Origin: Apostichopus japonicus
Taxonomy: Eukaryota > Echinodermata > Holothuroidea > Aspidochirotida > Stichopodidae
Length of the DNA stretch: 64,000 nt
Assembly: GCF_037975245.1 (NCBI RefSeq)
Contig: NC_092581.1
Coordinates: 9,989,303-10,053,302, forward strand
Direction of reading: 5' to 3'
Each line of letters begins with the position of its first letter. The stretch's first letter is position 1. Shown here piece by piece: positions 13,901 through 24,563 of this stretch. The notes under the pieces are model-generated. The model searched no databases, was not told the DNA's origin, and saw only the letters and a program-made list of their open reading frames with translations. A program made the translations under genes and the position numbers.

Positions 13901-16900
13901 GGGCTACAATATAATCTACGTTTGACCTATTCACTTGATGGTAAACTCCTTTAACAGGGAAGGTAGACCATGTGTGGGGTCGACAGGGGTGACAGATAGG
14001 GTGAGATCGAAACCAGAGGTGTCAGTCTAGATAAATAAGCAGTCAACTATCTTGCTCTATCAACAAAATAACTGATCCAGTGGTAACGATGAGCATCAAA
14101 AGATTATTAGGTAAGGAATATGGAATTTAAGCCAACATTTCCAGTTTTATGAGATTCATGCAGCCAGTGGTAAAAATTATTCTATTAATAGTCTGATTTA
14201 AGACCCTGATATACTATAGTATACTATAAGCAACTGCTTCAATATAGGCCCAAAGCAACTTTATGTTGGCTCTTTGGTGTATGCTTATAGTGCGCCCCAA
14301 TTTTCCTTGTTTTCTCTCTGATACGTTATGGACAGATCCTTGGGCATGTTTTAATCAGTGGACAGGCACAGTCAAGGCATACATCAACTCAGAGCTGTGC
14401 AGATGCACCATACAACGCATAGAGACTACAGCTGTAGCTATGTATGGAAATAAGCTGCTAAAATTAGCGAAAGAGCACCCCCAATCGTGCAAACATGTAA
14501 CCAGTATCATGGGAGCTTTGTGAGGGATGAAAATACGGGAGAGAAACGAACATTACAAGTTTATGTCTTGACCAAGACTATACTATTAACAGCAAACCAG
14601 CTTTATGGTTACATCCTTCTACACTGAAGGATTTTAGTTTCACATACAGCAGATTTTGGAGAATGTTCCACCTTAGACTATCCATTACGAGAAGTTTTGG
14701 CCATATCGCTATAAAATGATTCACTAAAAATTGTTGTTCCGCTTAAATGCCAATATTACCAAACTCCAAATTGATCTCTCTACAGACACTGGCCAAGATA
14801 TTTTTTTTTAAGTATGACGATTAATCAGCAGGTAATGAAATTAAACCCATTTCATTTCACTCACACGGCACAACAGTATAAATGAAATCTCCATTCAATA
14901 TTTCTGAGAATGGAAAACTTGAGAATCTTAGAATGTGTAGCTCACATGTCTGAGCTATGAAGTCTGATATAATTTGTAAACTACAGATCATGTGACTTTT
15001 GCTAGAGATGTTACGGTACCTTTAAGAATTCGACAACAGTTTTTAGAGATACGCACTATCTATTTTATGGTGAACCTGTGACATTAACAACATGTCGCAA
15101 TTTGCAGAACTAATTAATCTCCTAAGTTTCCTTTCAAGGTGGTCTAATACTGTACTTAGCCCTAAGTGAAGCTAGAATCAAAACAAACCTAACGATGAAT
15201 TTCAACATGTTAGATCATGTACCAATGTGACTTATGACATACTTTCATGCAATATTACATTTTACCTTACGGTAGGCTTCAATGGAAAATGTTTGCACAA
15301 GGCCTGAGGACGCAAGAATGTAGGAAACAAAACGTGACTTGCACAATGGTAGATTCAGAGAGTTGCACATACACAGTACAACAGAGGACCTGTTATCGAT
15401 CACTGATGTAACTGTGGGCGGTACCACAGGCTGAAGAGATTCATGTTTTGGCACATACTGTTTCATCACATGTTTATAGTGAAAAGGAACTCTGTTCCAA
15501 AAGTTTTAAAATTTCAATCCGGTGGTTGAGATGCTTGACTATATTTCACATTCATTTATAGTTCAAAAAGCTTCTTAAAACTCATCTTATGCGTCAAGCA
15601 GTCAGCAACGTTAACCAATAATTCATTTGTTCATTCAGGTTTTTTTTCCCTTTCTTTTCTCTCCTGCCCCTTGCGCACCCTTCCGGGTGGATGTGCGCAC
15701 GTTAAAAATCGCCATTATTATTATTTTAATACCAACTTTTCCACCAATTGTTATGTCTCATACAGAATCTGGGAATAATTTAGTGTTGCATTTTCTACTG
15801 CAGCAACTTCTGATGCACCATCATGCTTTTAATTTTTGCTTTCCATATAAAATACTGAAATGATATCATCCTGAGCACAAACATTACTACAAATTTGTGT
15901 AGATCAATTTTCCCCATTTTTGATCAATTATTCTCAGAGACTATGGCTGTTTTACACTACAAAAGCACTGAATATCAATGATTTCTGGTTTAGTAATAAG
16001 AAAAGGTTGATAAGAAATGTTGTTCCTTTGAACGGGATTCCGATCCAGAGTAAAACAAGTGCCATTTAAACTCTCAGTGAATGTGACCTCTGAATGGCCA
16101 GACAGATGTGATCCTCATTCCCTGATGGAAATATCTCAACAAAAGTTTGAAAAAAGAAATCACTTTTTTTTGGTGAAATGAAATCATGTTCCTAAATTCA
16201 TTTTGTTCCAAACTCTCCCAAACTTCCTAGTCTTTGAATATTAATGAGTGACCAGTTGAATGAGTAGGAGGGTCGTTGACTACCAGTCACTAAGTGTGTA
16301 CAGTGCTCAAAGAGTTAATACCAAACTCACTTTTGACATGATAGAGGAGAGTGCTAACATAGTGAGGAGACAGGTAAGCAACACAGTGAAGTTAAACACA
16401 TCTGATCAATGTATGGTACCATATAGCTCCTTCAATAAATAATCAGCTTCAGTAGAACTTTCAACTAAATTGACATGTTTTGCTGATTAACAATTGGATG
16501 GCGATCAATGTTATTATGTCTCCTGTTGATTATTAAAGGCATTGAAGACTCGCAAACAAAGAAATGTCTCATGACGATAATCTGACCAGTTTCGAATGAG
16601 GTGTAACAGAAGTGTTAGACACCACCATTGATTCCAAAAAATACACACACAGCTTGCTACCGTCGGTAATTAGACACTAGTGCACAGTCAGTACATGCAG
16701 CTATGGTCAATACACACAACACAGTGTACACAGCAGCGTGGACATCTCAGGTCTAAATAAAAGATAACAAGGTATCACTTTTCATTACTGTCTGCATTTT
16801 GTAGCGACACGAAAAAAACTTCACTTGCAAGCAACAGAAAGTTAACTTTTTCAGAGGGCGGCACGCAGTTGGGCCGAGTCCACAATGCCTTTAATGCAGA

Positions 16901-17060
16901 TGGTGTATTCTCTCATTTCATAACATGTGCCTGAAGTGGATGACCTTACCTTGTCAACATCAAATTTAGCACCAGCGGTGCACAGATCCTTGATGGCGTC
17001 CACATCTCCCTTACCGGCAGCGACCCGCAGCTTTTCATTTGGTGGAACTTCGCCCGCCAT
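1888..17060 (-). CDS. ANKRD6: Ankrd6/Diversin-like (Diego family) ankyrin-repeat gene, coding exons 1-8, 3' part off window
   Basis: Eight exons join in one frame to 262 codons: 37+33+33+34+33+33+33+26. After a short leader (MAGEVPPNEKLRVAAGKGD) come ankyrin repeats with TALH, PLH and LPLELA cores, one per exon. Repeat-specific wording follows vertebrate Ankrd6 in order: TALHEACWNG in repeat 4, QNGHNETTRVLL in repeat 5, and the LNKKKVTRVLIESG stretch of repeat 7 followed by LPLELARNND. Known for the family: the ankyrin domain of Diversin/Diego binds Dishevelled and planar-polarity partners at the cell cortex, and Diversin also links casein kinase I epsilon to Axin. Introns run 10350-16949, 7396-10250, 5951-7296, 5017-5848, 3691-4917, 2779-3591 and 1966-2679. 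The last visible donor at 1887 shows that the gene continues leftward, where the rest of the protein (about half in vertebrates) should lie. Identity rests on remembered family sequence, not a search; a paralogous ankyrin protein is the main alternative. Confidence 0.85.
2680..2778 (-). CDS. ANKRD6: Ankrd6-like coding exon 7, one ankyrin repeat
   Basis: 99 bp from acceptor TTTCAAAG to a consensus GTAAGT donor. It encodes VGNTPLHIAAGLNKKKVTRV through STHLRNR. The LNKKKV helix and following LIESG closely follow the last full repeat of vertebrate Diversin. Confidence 0.87.
3592..3690 (-). CDS. ANKRD6: Ankrd6-like coding exon 6, one ankyrin repeat
   Basis: 99 bp, donor GTAATC. It encodes NGETPLHVAAMFGHVTCTRI through ASSQNK. 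Two in-frame acceptors three bases apart are possible (after CTTCAG or after CTTCAGGAG). The second gives 33 codons like the other repeats; the first adds one Glu, a possible NAGNAG-like alternative acceptor. Confidence 0.86.
4206..4612. mobile_element. Non-autonomous hAT-like element, 407 bp
   Basis: The left end CAGTGGAGGAGC and the reverse complement of the right end (TAGTGGCGAAGC) are similar terminal repeats. The flanks TTCTAGGA and TTCTGTGA match at 6 of 8 positions, compatible with a decayed 8-bp target-site duplication. A G8 run and a C11 run sit just inside the left end, as in the other hAT ends of this window. No transposase is encoded. It lies inside intron 5 of the Ankrd6-like gene. 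Confidence 0.55.
4918..5016 (-). CDS. ANKRD6: Ankrd6-like coding exon 5, one ankyrin repeat, GC donor
   Basis: 99 bp from acceptor TCTTTAAG to a GCAAGT donor. It encodes NGQKPIHLAVQNGHNETT through PDVRNN. The nearest GT sites after the exon (GTAGTG four bases on and the next GT three bases later) shift the frame into a stop in exon 6, so the non-canonical GC donor fits best. A phase-0 GTATTC further on would add seven residues and is the only in-frame rival I see. Confidence 0.83.
5495..5831. repeat. Minisatellite, about 25-bp unit, 14 copies, in intron 4
   Basis: Each unit has a GGGCCCC head, an AAATAAAA middle and a CCATATAACT tail. I count 14 copies with indels: copy 3 is short and copy 9 lacks its middle. 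The array fills about 40% of the 832-bp intron and starts 17 nt inside the exon 4 donor. Long apparent reading frames here (LYGFIWGP-type repeats on the minus strand) are translations of the array. Confidence 0.95.
5849..5950 (-). CDS. ANKRD6: Ankrd6-like coding exon 4, one ankyrin repeat with one extra residue
   Basis: 102 bp (34 codons) between acceptor TTCTCAG and donor GTAAGC. It encodes NGHTALHEACWNGYSRTV through IHATNK. Compared with the 33-residue norm there is one extra residue in the loop near IGKANIH. The TALHEA-W-NG wording is diagnostic for this repeat in Diversin. The minisatellite of intron 4 begins 17 nt after its donor. Confidence 0.88.
5951..7296 (-). other. Intron 3 of the Ankrd6-like gene
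   Basis: Apart from short AT-rich runs I see nothing structured here. A 169-residue frame at 6379-6888 on the sense strand has no recognisable domain and cannot be joined to the neighbouring exons without breaking the phase-0 pattern. Confidence 0.6.
7297..7395 (-). CDS. ANKRD6: Ankrd6-like coding exon 3, one ankyrin repeat
   Basis: 99 bp, phase 0, acceptor TGCTAACAG and donor GTATTT (weaker than its neighbours). It encodes FGCTALHKSVMEGHTECT through DVEAREE. The TALH core and the helix-2 VLLEE are present. Confidence 0.87.
7396..10250 (-). other. Intron 2 of the Ankrd6-like gene
   Basis: 2.9 kb, CpG-poor. It contains a three-copy diverged repeat between 7435 and 8110 and a G12 run at 10023-10034. 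No exon or RNA gene recognised. Confidence 0.6.
7435..8110. repeat. Three diverged copies of a roughly 115-bp repeat
   Basis: Copies near 7435, 7550 and 8020 share CCCTGATTATTAGAAAAGAG or its remnants, then GTTAGCTTAAA-CCAGTAACCA, GGTCACCAC-GGGTA and TTCATGAA/TTCAAGAATGAAAGA. Copies one and two are adjacent; the third is separated by about 330 bp. Confidence 0.75.
10251..10349 (-). CDS. ANKRD6: Ankrd6-like coding exon 2, one ankyrin repeat
   Basis: 99 bp, phase 0 at both ends, acceptor TTCCTCAG and donor GTAAGA. It encodes 33 residues starting YGRTALHYAAHFGHTAAM and ending LNVQDS. The ankyrin core TALHYAA is intact. The 6.6-kb intron before it is the longest in the visible gene. Confidence 0.88.
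10350..16949 (-). other. Intron 1 of the Ankrd6-like gene
   Basis: 6.6 kb, CpG-poor, with many copies of the heptamer TACTGTA/TACAGTA, a CCCCT array at 11718-11765 and a G11 run at 12921-12931. Open frames are short and unrecognisable. No transposon with clear ends was found. Confidence 0.6.
11718..11765. repeat. (CCCCT)n simple repeat
   Basis: About nine CCCCT units, some expanded to CCCCCCT. The complementary strand (AGGGG)n has several adjacent G4 runs and could form a G-quadruplex. On the gene's sense strand it reads G-rich. Confidence 0.9.
16950..17060 (-). CDS. ANKRD6: Ankrd6-like coding exon 1 (start codon)
   Basis: 37 codons from ATG at 17060 to AAG followed by GTAAGG. The start AACAATGG has A at -3 and G at +4, a good Kozak context. 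The frame stays open a little upstream but only to a GTG at 17081, so 17060 is the first ATG. The residues encode the N-terminal leader and the first half-repeat (KLRVAAGKGDVDAIKDLC). ATTTCCAG ends immediately before AACAATGG, which would serve as a splice acceptor for an upstream untranslated exon. Confidence 0.85.
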
Positions 17061-18104
17061 TGTTCTGGAAATGTGGCTCACTTTATAACCATTTCAATGT
17101 ACAAGAAATGACCAGCAATAAAATGCTAGGACGTTTTACTATAAAAGTCAGAATACTACCTGTTGGGGAGAAGATGGAAAATCAAAGAATTTAATACACA
17201 AAAAACAATGTAAAACTATTAATTCAATCATTGCAGACATTTTAACAGTTTTTTTTTTTAGAAATGTCAGAGGGTGAGAAGGTTTGATCCTGGTATCTTC
17301 TTGTCAGAGGCAGCTGACGAGTTTTATAAACAAACCCCTGAAGTTCTATGAATGAATAGACTTTAATCAATAAGTCATGTTAAAATTTACAAAACTCTAA
17401 CATGATATAGTCCTTGTTTGAACAAAGAGGCTGTCAAACTACCATCAAATTTACAGACTACCTGTCATATTAGTCTACTGTAAGTAACTACAGTAGTTTC
17501 ACGAATCATTTGCTATTAAATTGAGTACTGTCCACATAGAATCACTAGAAGTATCATGGCAGGCTGTATTTAATCATGAAGATGTCTTTTGAAACATGTG
17601 TCAGAAGTTTCTACAACAAATTTTTCATGTTTTTAAAAGCAAAGCTGCAAAGTAGAAATTTCAATCAGTCATGCATGAAAATGCACAGGGGAGGGGGTTG
17701 GGGGATTGGGAGGGGGATCTTCCATGCAATCAGGTAATACTGTGATTCAGAGATGTAAACAGAACACATATCATGCAAATCATCATTTTCCAGAGGATTT
17801 CCAAGTAAGCCACATGTGTGGAAGTTTCTTACAGTCTTGGAATGTCACATTTAACACAAGTGTATTGTACAGTATCTCTAAATGTGTTGCTCAGTTATGG
17901 TCACTGTTGGCTTTCAGGGGGAATTAACGCCAATGCATGCAGCCAACCTCTGACTACGGAAACAACAAGTGGAAATGAATTTTGTACTTCTTCCATCTTG
18001 TCGGTAACAGTTGGAATGCTGAGGAAGCTCTATTATATACAACCTGTTTCTCAAGCAGTATTAAGTAGAATTTTGTATTTAAGTTAGACGCCTGACATTT
18101 CGAT

Positions 18105-18214
18105 CCTAGCAGGATCTTCTTCAGAGGCTAGCATGATCTTCTTCGCAGGCTAGCAGGATCTTCTCCAGAGGCTAGCAGGATCTTCTTCAGAAGCTAACAG
18201 GATCTTATTCAGTT
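18105..18214. repeat. Five tandem 22-bp units (GATCTTCTTCAGAGGCTAG type)
   Basis: Five consecutive 22-bp units with the core AGGATCTTCTTCAGAGGCTA, each differing by one to four bases. The first unit is preceded by CTGACATTTCGATCCTAGC. The same motif in reverse complement follows near 18228-18285, so the whole block can fold back on itself. Related single copies occur at 28096 and 31396. Confidence 0.85.
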
Positions 18215-18986
18215 AGCCGCCTTTAAAGAAGATCCTGCTACTATAGGATCAAACCATTTGGCCCTCTGACTTTTACATAAGTTACCTATTGTACACACAG
18301 GTTTTTTTTGCAATACTAGCTATCTTTGCAGTTTTTTTGTCTCTTTGATTTTAAGTAGAACTAGCAAGGTCGATGTAGTATAAAAGAGACCATATTTGTA
18401 AATTGCATTGTAATATGAACTTCAATTGCAAAGACAACGGACTATAGTTAATTTGCAAAACCTGGAGACAATGTAAAAGCAAACAGGTTGTACCAACAGG
18501 CGTTAAATTCAAATTAATCACATATCAATACCTTAACACCTGAGGTACTGACCAGAAATAATAGGATAAACAATGGAGAATACCTGTACACTCAGTCACA
18601 AATATTAAAATGCAAGGTTTATACCAATAATATTAAAAACCTGTTTTTCACTGGAGCTGACTTTCTTAGCAATTAAAACCAATCACCCAGGACAAATATT
18701 TGAAAGCACCTATCATAACAACTAAAAGCTACAGTAACTTTCAAGGTTTTCAAAGACAGTATATTGCCACACAAAGTCAGAAATTCACTCTCAAAGTTCA
18801 ATTTATGTTCAATAACATTCTGCTAGTCATGATTGAAATGTTTGGCCCTCTAAATTTTTTCATATTTATGCACAAAGGCTTTCGCAGTAGACTTCAGTTT
18901 GCTAATGTTCCTCTTTTCTTCTCCCTTTTAGTGTAATCCCAAACAAAAGATATAGGATAAGTTTCAGAGCAATTTAGTTAACAATG

Positions 18987-19345
18987 AATGGACCAAAGAC
19001 AATCAGAATAAATGTACATTTTTATTTCTGAAGTTGTATTTTTTTCCATTCAGATGGCTTTAATTTACTCTATTAAAGGTGTAAACAGCAGTCTGTTTTA
19101 AAGTACCTTCATTTAGATATAGCTTCCTCCAATATAGTTGCCTAGTTTTTTCCACAGACTAATTGAATGAAATGGACCAAAGACAATCAGAATAAATGTT
19201 CATTGTTATTTCTTACATTGTATTTATCTTTTTTATTCTTTCAGATGGCTATAATTTTCTCTATTAAAAGTGTAAACAGCAGTCCATTTTAAAGTACCTT
19301 TACTTATAGCTTCCTAAAATATAGTTGCCTTGTATTTTCCACAAT
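18987..19345. repeat. Tandem duplication, 184-bp unit, two copies
   Basis: AATGGACCAAAGACAATCAG starts at 18987 and at 19171. The copies stay alignable through AGATGGCT, GTAAACAGCAGTC, TTTTAAAGTACCTT, TATAGCTTCCT and ATATAGTTGCCT, with scattered substitutions and small indels. Confidence 0.88.
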
Positions 19346-20171
19346 GTAAACAGTGTACAAAGCAAAGGTCAAGAACCTACCTTGCTAGATAATGTATAAT
19401 TTGTTTGAAGTTGATACCTACTGTAATCTAACAGGTGTCCTGATATATGTGCATAGAAACTTTCACTGTTAAGTCCACAAAAGCACCTTGCTTATATAGT
19501 TGGAACTTGTAAATATATTCAACACTTTGGTAAAAAAGAAATTTCTTCCAGCCATTTCTTGAATGGGATTCCAAGAATTGAATTGATGAACAACAAGGCA
19601 ATGAACAGTCATGCTTTGGGAATTTGATTTCACAACTGAATAGTAAAATTGTGATTTTACTATCTTATTTTGAACGCATTTCATCTGAATTAACTTAGCA
19701 GGGCCTTTGTCCGAGGAAATCTGTGATACTAAATGTCAATTTAATATATCCACGACATCAATTGAAGAAGTCAGTTTTTGTCTGGTACCATGGATCCGTT
19801 TGAACTTTGAAGTGTGTCTGATTTCACTGAGATGCAGAAACCACTGGTGCAACGCGGGTCCATAAAACCATCCCCCCACCCTCCCCCTACCTCCCTCAAC
19901 TTTCCTACTAGTAATAGAAAAGAGCAGTATGACATATTACACTGATCTTATTTGTTTGCTGTGTAGGTAAAGAGGGACAGAATTGTCGGAAGAGTCCTGC
20001 CAGAGAGATTTCAATAAAAACACATTAAACACTACTTTCCTGGAACTTTAATATAACAAAGTAAGATCTAAGTGACCAATGCAGTATTATTTGTTCTCAA
20101 ATGTAACTGAAAAGAAAATGTAATCTGCAATAGTTTGATTCAAATATTTCTTTAAGACAACCCAAACCTAC

Positions 20172-21563
20172 CAGGGTTGGCCGGTTTTTACCGGGCGGTT
20201 TTTACCGCCCCGGTAAAAACAAGTTTTTTACCGGTTTTTACCGGGAGGTTTTTCCCACCTATAAGTGGGAAAAACTGGGAAAAACCGGGAAAAACCTCAA
20301 ATTATATAGAATTCCTAAAAACTCATGTGGAACTTGTGGAGGAGCATAGAATCTACAAGAAAATGGCATCTTATGGTAGGGGGTTGGGTTACATCCAAAG
20401 AACAGCTATGATCTATAACTTGTGAGTTTACCGATTAGACTATTATAAGTAATTCAAATAAATAATATATTGGATGCTCAAATCAACCAACTTTATTTTC
20501 CTATGGAGATGCATAATTCCATTATCTAGAGAATGGACTCGTATCAAACTGTTGGTGCCTCCTAGGGCTATGGTTTGTCATATTATACATGCCACATTAG
20601 TCCGCTCAGATCCAAATGATGATTCACATCCAAGAACGATCACTTCATGTCTGCGATAAATTGTACTCTGTTCACACTTCGCACTGTACTATGCTTATAT
20701 TGCTTATAGGCACTGTACTAAGTGACTGTTGTGACATCAACTAATTTGAGAATAAGTAACAATTGGAACAGTTACTTGTGTTGTTGATACTCCTACCTCT
20801 TCAGTTAGCCTATACACAGGAAGTGCCCAGTATCACCTCACCTGTCCACCTCAAAGTGTTTAATCACTCATGCATGAAGTTGTATAATAATTGGACCATG
20901 TTTGCATCAAGGTAAACAGTTTGGTTGTGTGAATGGCTCCATAGGGCCATTGTGCGTTTAATACTTTAATTGGGCCCATGTGCCTTACAAAGTTTCAAAG
21001 CAGTTTCTATTGAGCCCCCTGGATTGAAGTTCACCTCAATAGACTGTTGCCTACTGTATTAATGGAATGAACTGTCTGAGCACATAATATTATATTATCA
21101 TATGGTTCCTTGTCCCTTTGAGGCTTTGGATGCCATGGTTCGCCACTTCGTTCTATCCTCCGCTGTTCATGCCACATAATAGGCCTGAAGAATTTAGGAG
21201 GGGTGAATGTCCCAGTGTAGACCTATAATGGTTTGGGCAATAGGCAATGCATACTGCTAAAGAGATCGTGACAGAATAACTATATATGTGCAATATGAAA
21301 AATACTCTTTTTTCCACAAAAAGTAGAATAAGAATGTGATAAAATAGCTCAAAATGAAGCTAAGAAACTCCCATATTCAATAAAATATGCCTGTCATGAA
21401 ACAATATCGTGCCTACTGATGACCCTGCATTTTACGGACAATTAATACTAGTTTTCGAGACGGAGGCGGTTTTTACCGGTATTTACCAGTTTTCCCGGTT
21501 TTTACCTGGTTTTTACCGCTTAGTGGGAAAAACAGGTTTTTTCCCGGGAAAATGCCAACCCTG
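20172..21563. mobile_element. hAT-like non-autonomous element, 1392 bp, with 8-bp TSD
   Basis: Flanked by identical 8-bp duplications AAACCTAC (20164-20171 and 21564-21571). Terminal repeats read CAGGGTTGGC at the left and CAGGGTTGGC in reverse complement at the right. Both subterminal regions are stacks of GGTTTTTACC and GGGAAAAAC units (20182-20297 and 21467-21551). The 1.1 kb interior has no transposase frame. Ends, TSD length and subterminal arrays are those of hAT elements. Confidence 0.85.
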
Positions 21564-23335
21564 AAACCTACTAATTATGAGTAACCATGTACAGTACAAT
21601 GTCTGATTGAATCTTAAACTCATCAAGACTACCATGTATACTATTTATAAATATATATATTTATATATATATTACATATATTTTCTCCTCCTTTTAGTTA
21701 CTTTTGCAAGACCCATATGTATTCATATTATTTTACGTTAACTTTAATATTTTGTCTTGAACTTTTTAACTGTCTTGCAAGGAAGCTATTAGGCCTCAAG
21801 AAGGTCTTACGGGGGAGCGGGTTATCTTTATTTTCTTCAATGGTTGTTAATATTATTTCACAAACAACAAGTACCAGTAATTCTGTGCTAGTTTAGTATT
21901 TAAATCGGTCTTCATTATCTAGGGAGAGTTTCTAATAGCCACTGCTTAATACACACTAATACTAGGGAATTGTCATTGGGAATAGCAACTCCCAACTACA
22001 GTACTCTATATCCCTGTTTAGTATGACAGCTGTCCCCCTTATTTTTTTGCAAATTCTCTCTTTCTCGTTTTGGTCTTTATTTGGTTAAAATCAGACAAAT
22101 ACACATAAAATAAAATGATCATAAATAAATTCTCCTGAGATATATGTGGAAAAAGGTAATCACAACAAAGGTTATTAAAATGCCAATTTTTTGGCCTCTT
22201 GGGGCAACCGTTGGCATAGTGACGAGTATTTCTTTGACATTTGGACCATAAAATGTTAAGAGCAGATCATATTCAAAGATTAAGGTGAATAACTCAGCAA
22301 CTCTGTACAGTAAAATCATTCCCAAAATGTCTAGGTTATATGTATACTACATTGCTGAATACCAGTACTGTATGGTGGGCTTACAATGCACAGCAACAGA
22401 AATGGAAGGATGTACATAAACAACATAATACTTTGATAGACCTGTTGTAATATAGATTTTTATAGATCTCTCAGCTTGGAAGGAAAATAATGCTTCATAT
22501 GTATTGCTTTAATTATAATGGGGTGGAGGAGGAGGAATTTGAACAGAAGCTTGTACAAGCCACATATATGTTATGAATCATAGCGTATTAGAGCACTACT
22601 AGTGTCTTGTGAACTAAAAAATTGATGTTTTCAAGACAGTTGATACAGTACTGTACATGTATGAGAAATGTAAACATTAGGAGGATTTGAAGCCAAGAAA
22701 TAGTGAATGAGGAGACGGGGGGGGGGGGGGGTGGGAGGAGGGGAGAGAAATGGATGGGAGAGTGGGGAATAATCTTCTTTAGAACAGTATATTAAATCAA
22801 TACATAATAACTAATGGAAAATACCAACATCAAGAATTAATGTTGGGTTGGTTTTAATATCTCCAGGATGAACATTTCAGTAGTAACTTAAAATTTACAT
22901 TAAATGAAACATGCCTGTCATTTTATCAAGTTTCCAATATCTTTCAATCGTAGCCAAAATAACAAACAAACAACAACATGACTACAGTAGTAGCAACAAA
23001 CTGAGCTTGTTTCAGCACTAACAAAGTGTTAGCAAGAAAAATTGAAACAAATACAGTAGGTTCAATTTTCAACCTGACAGCTTGATCCAAAATGCTGACA
23101 TACATATTAAGGTTTTGAAAATTTAATAACTTCATTTGTAAAATTAAATTCTGCAATACTGGATAATGTCATGAGCTAAAAATAGTCCTTATTTTCCACT
23201 GATCAATGCAATTAGGACCCTCCAAAACAGAAGCAATATCTGAACTTTGTTACATTTACAGTATTGTATGACACCTATATGTAGAACAATTACTAATATC
23301 CAGGTATTATCAAAATACACTGGCTACCAGAGATA

Positions 23336-24563
23336 ATATAATAATAATAATAAATGAGACTTATATAGCGCCAAATCAGTAAACAAAAGTTACTGCTCAA
23401 AGCGCTTTACAGAGAAAGTAAATTAATTTACAAAAGAACAAGTGAAAAAATGGGTCTTAAGTAGACTTTTGAAAGTAGAAAGTTTATAGCATGTTCGAAT
23501 GTGATCTGGTAACTTGTTCCAGAGATAAGACCCAGAGTATTGGAAGCTTCTGTAACCATAGTTCTTCAATCGTGGTTTTGGAACAGTTAAAAACAGTTTG
23601 TTGGAGGAACGAAGTGTGCGAGTTGGAGTATATGGCAAGAGAAGTTGTGACAGGTACACAGGCCGTTCAAGATGATGAGCACAGAAGGTGAGAAGAAGTA
23701 TTTTATACTGGATTCTGTAGCTGATAGGTAGCCAATGAAGTTCCTTCAGAAGTGGGGTGGTGCGACACTTTCTTCCTTTCCTTTTCACAATACGGGCAGC
23801 GGTGTTTTGGATCTTTTGGAGTTTCTTGATGGTCGAATCAGGAAGGCCAAATAAAAGTGAATTAAGAAAATCAAGCTTTGATGTCACAAACGCATGGACC
23901 AGTATCTCACAAGTCTTATTATCGAGGTAATTCCTCATCAAACTGATTTTCCTAAGTTGCCAATTTGCAGAACGACAGAGATTAGTAACGTGATTTTCAA
24001 GTGACATGGTCTGGTCAAAATATGCACCAAGGTTTCTAACAGTTGAGGAGATATTAATAGAGTCTTTACCAACAGTAAGTGGAGGAAAATTAGGTGTAAC
24101 TTCAGAGAAATGTGATCGAAAAACAATAAACTCTGTTTTATCACAGTTTAGTTTCAACTGATTAGTTGTAAGCCAAGTGTTTACAGCACTTATACAGGTT
24201 TCCATTTTATGAAAAGCATTTGGCACATCATCCTTATCGAAAGCAAGAAGTAATTGAGTATCATCCGCATAATGATGGAAATGAACACCATGGTGCCGAA
24301 TAATATCACTCAACTCCGCAAGATATAAAGAAAAAAGAACAGGTCCAAGTACAGAGCCCTGTGGAACACCAGTAAGTAATGGACGAGGAGACGAGAGAAC
24401 ATCTTCAATTTTCACCTGTTGATAACGCTCAGTAATATAAGAATTGAACCAGGATAGAACAGTACCACCTAATCGATACTTTGACTGCAGTCTTTCCAAC
24501 AAAATGGAATGATTAACTGTATCAAAAGCTGATGATAAGTCTAAAAGAACTAAAAGGACAAAG
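23336..24563 (-). mobile_element. 5'-truncated non-LTR retrotransposon (L2/CR1-like LINE)
   Basis: Contains the second half of a reverse transcriptase and an 80-bp 3' tail. The tail has TGTAAAGCGCTTTGAG and GGCGCTATATAA, a conserved 3' hairpin type seen in L2-like LINEs, and ends in a TTA/TAA microsatellite (23332-23353 on the plus strand). Homology starts at about 24559, at the VLLVLLDLSSAFD motif, so the first reading frame, endonuclease and N-terminal polymerase are missing, as expected from incomplete reverse transcription. Confidence 0.85.
23423..24559 (-). pseudogene. Reverse transcriptase fragment, C-terminal part of LINE ORF2
   Basis: About 378 codons open without interruption. Numbering from the Met at 24616, motif A is LLDLSSAFDTVNH (catalytic Asp26), motif B is LTGVPQGSVLGPVLFSLY (GVPQGS at 83-88) and motif C is HHYADDTQLL (Asp118-Asp119). 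A thumb and C-terminal region with LHWLPISYRIQYKI and a terminal STFKSLLKTHFF follow. The apparent start in the G-rich run at 24590-24616 is an accident of truncation. The open frame suggests a fairly young copy, but with no 5' end it cannot move by itself. Confidence 0.85.

Noticed and set aside
17061-17081. Seven-residue N-terminal extension of the Ankrd6-like protein
   Set aside because: It would start at GTG, not ATG; the first ATG with a good Kozak context is at 17060.
17083-17090. TATAAAG on the minus strand just upstream of the start codon as a TATA box
   Set aside because: Only about 25 bp from the ATG, leaving no room for a 5' UTR; more likely chance in AT-rich DNA.
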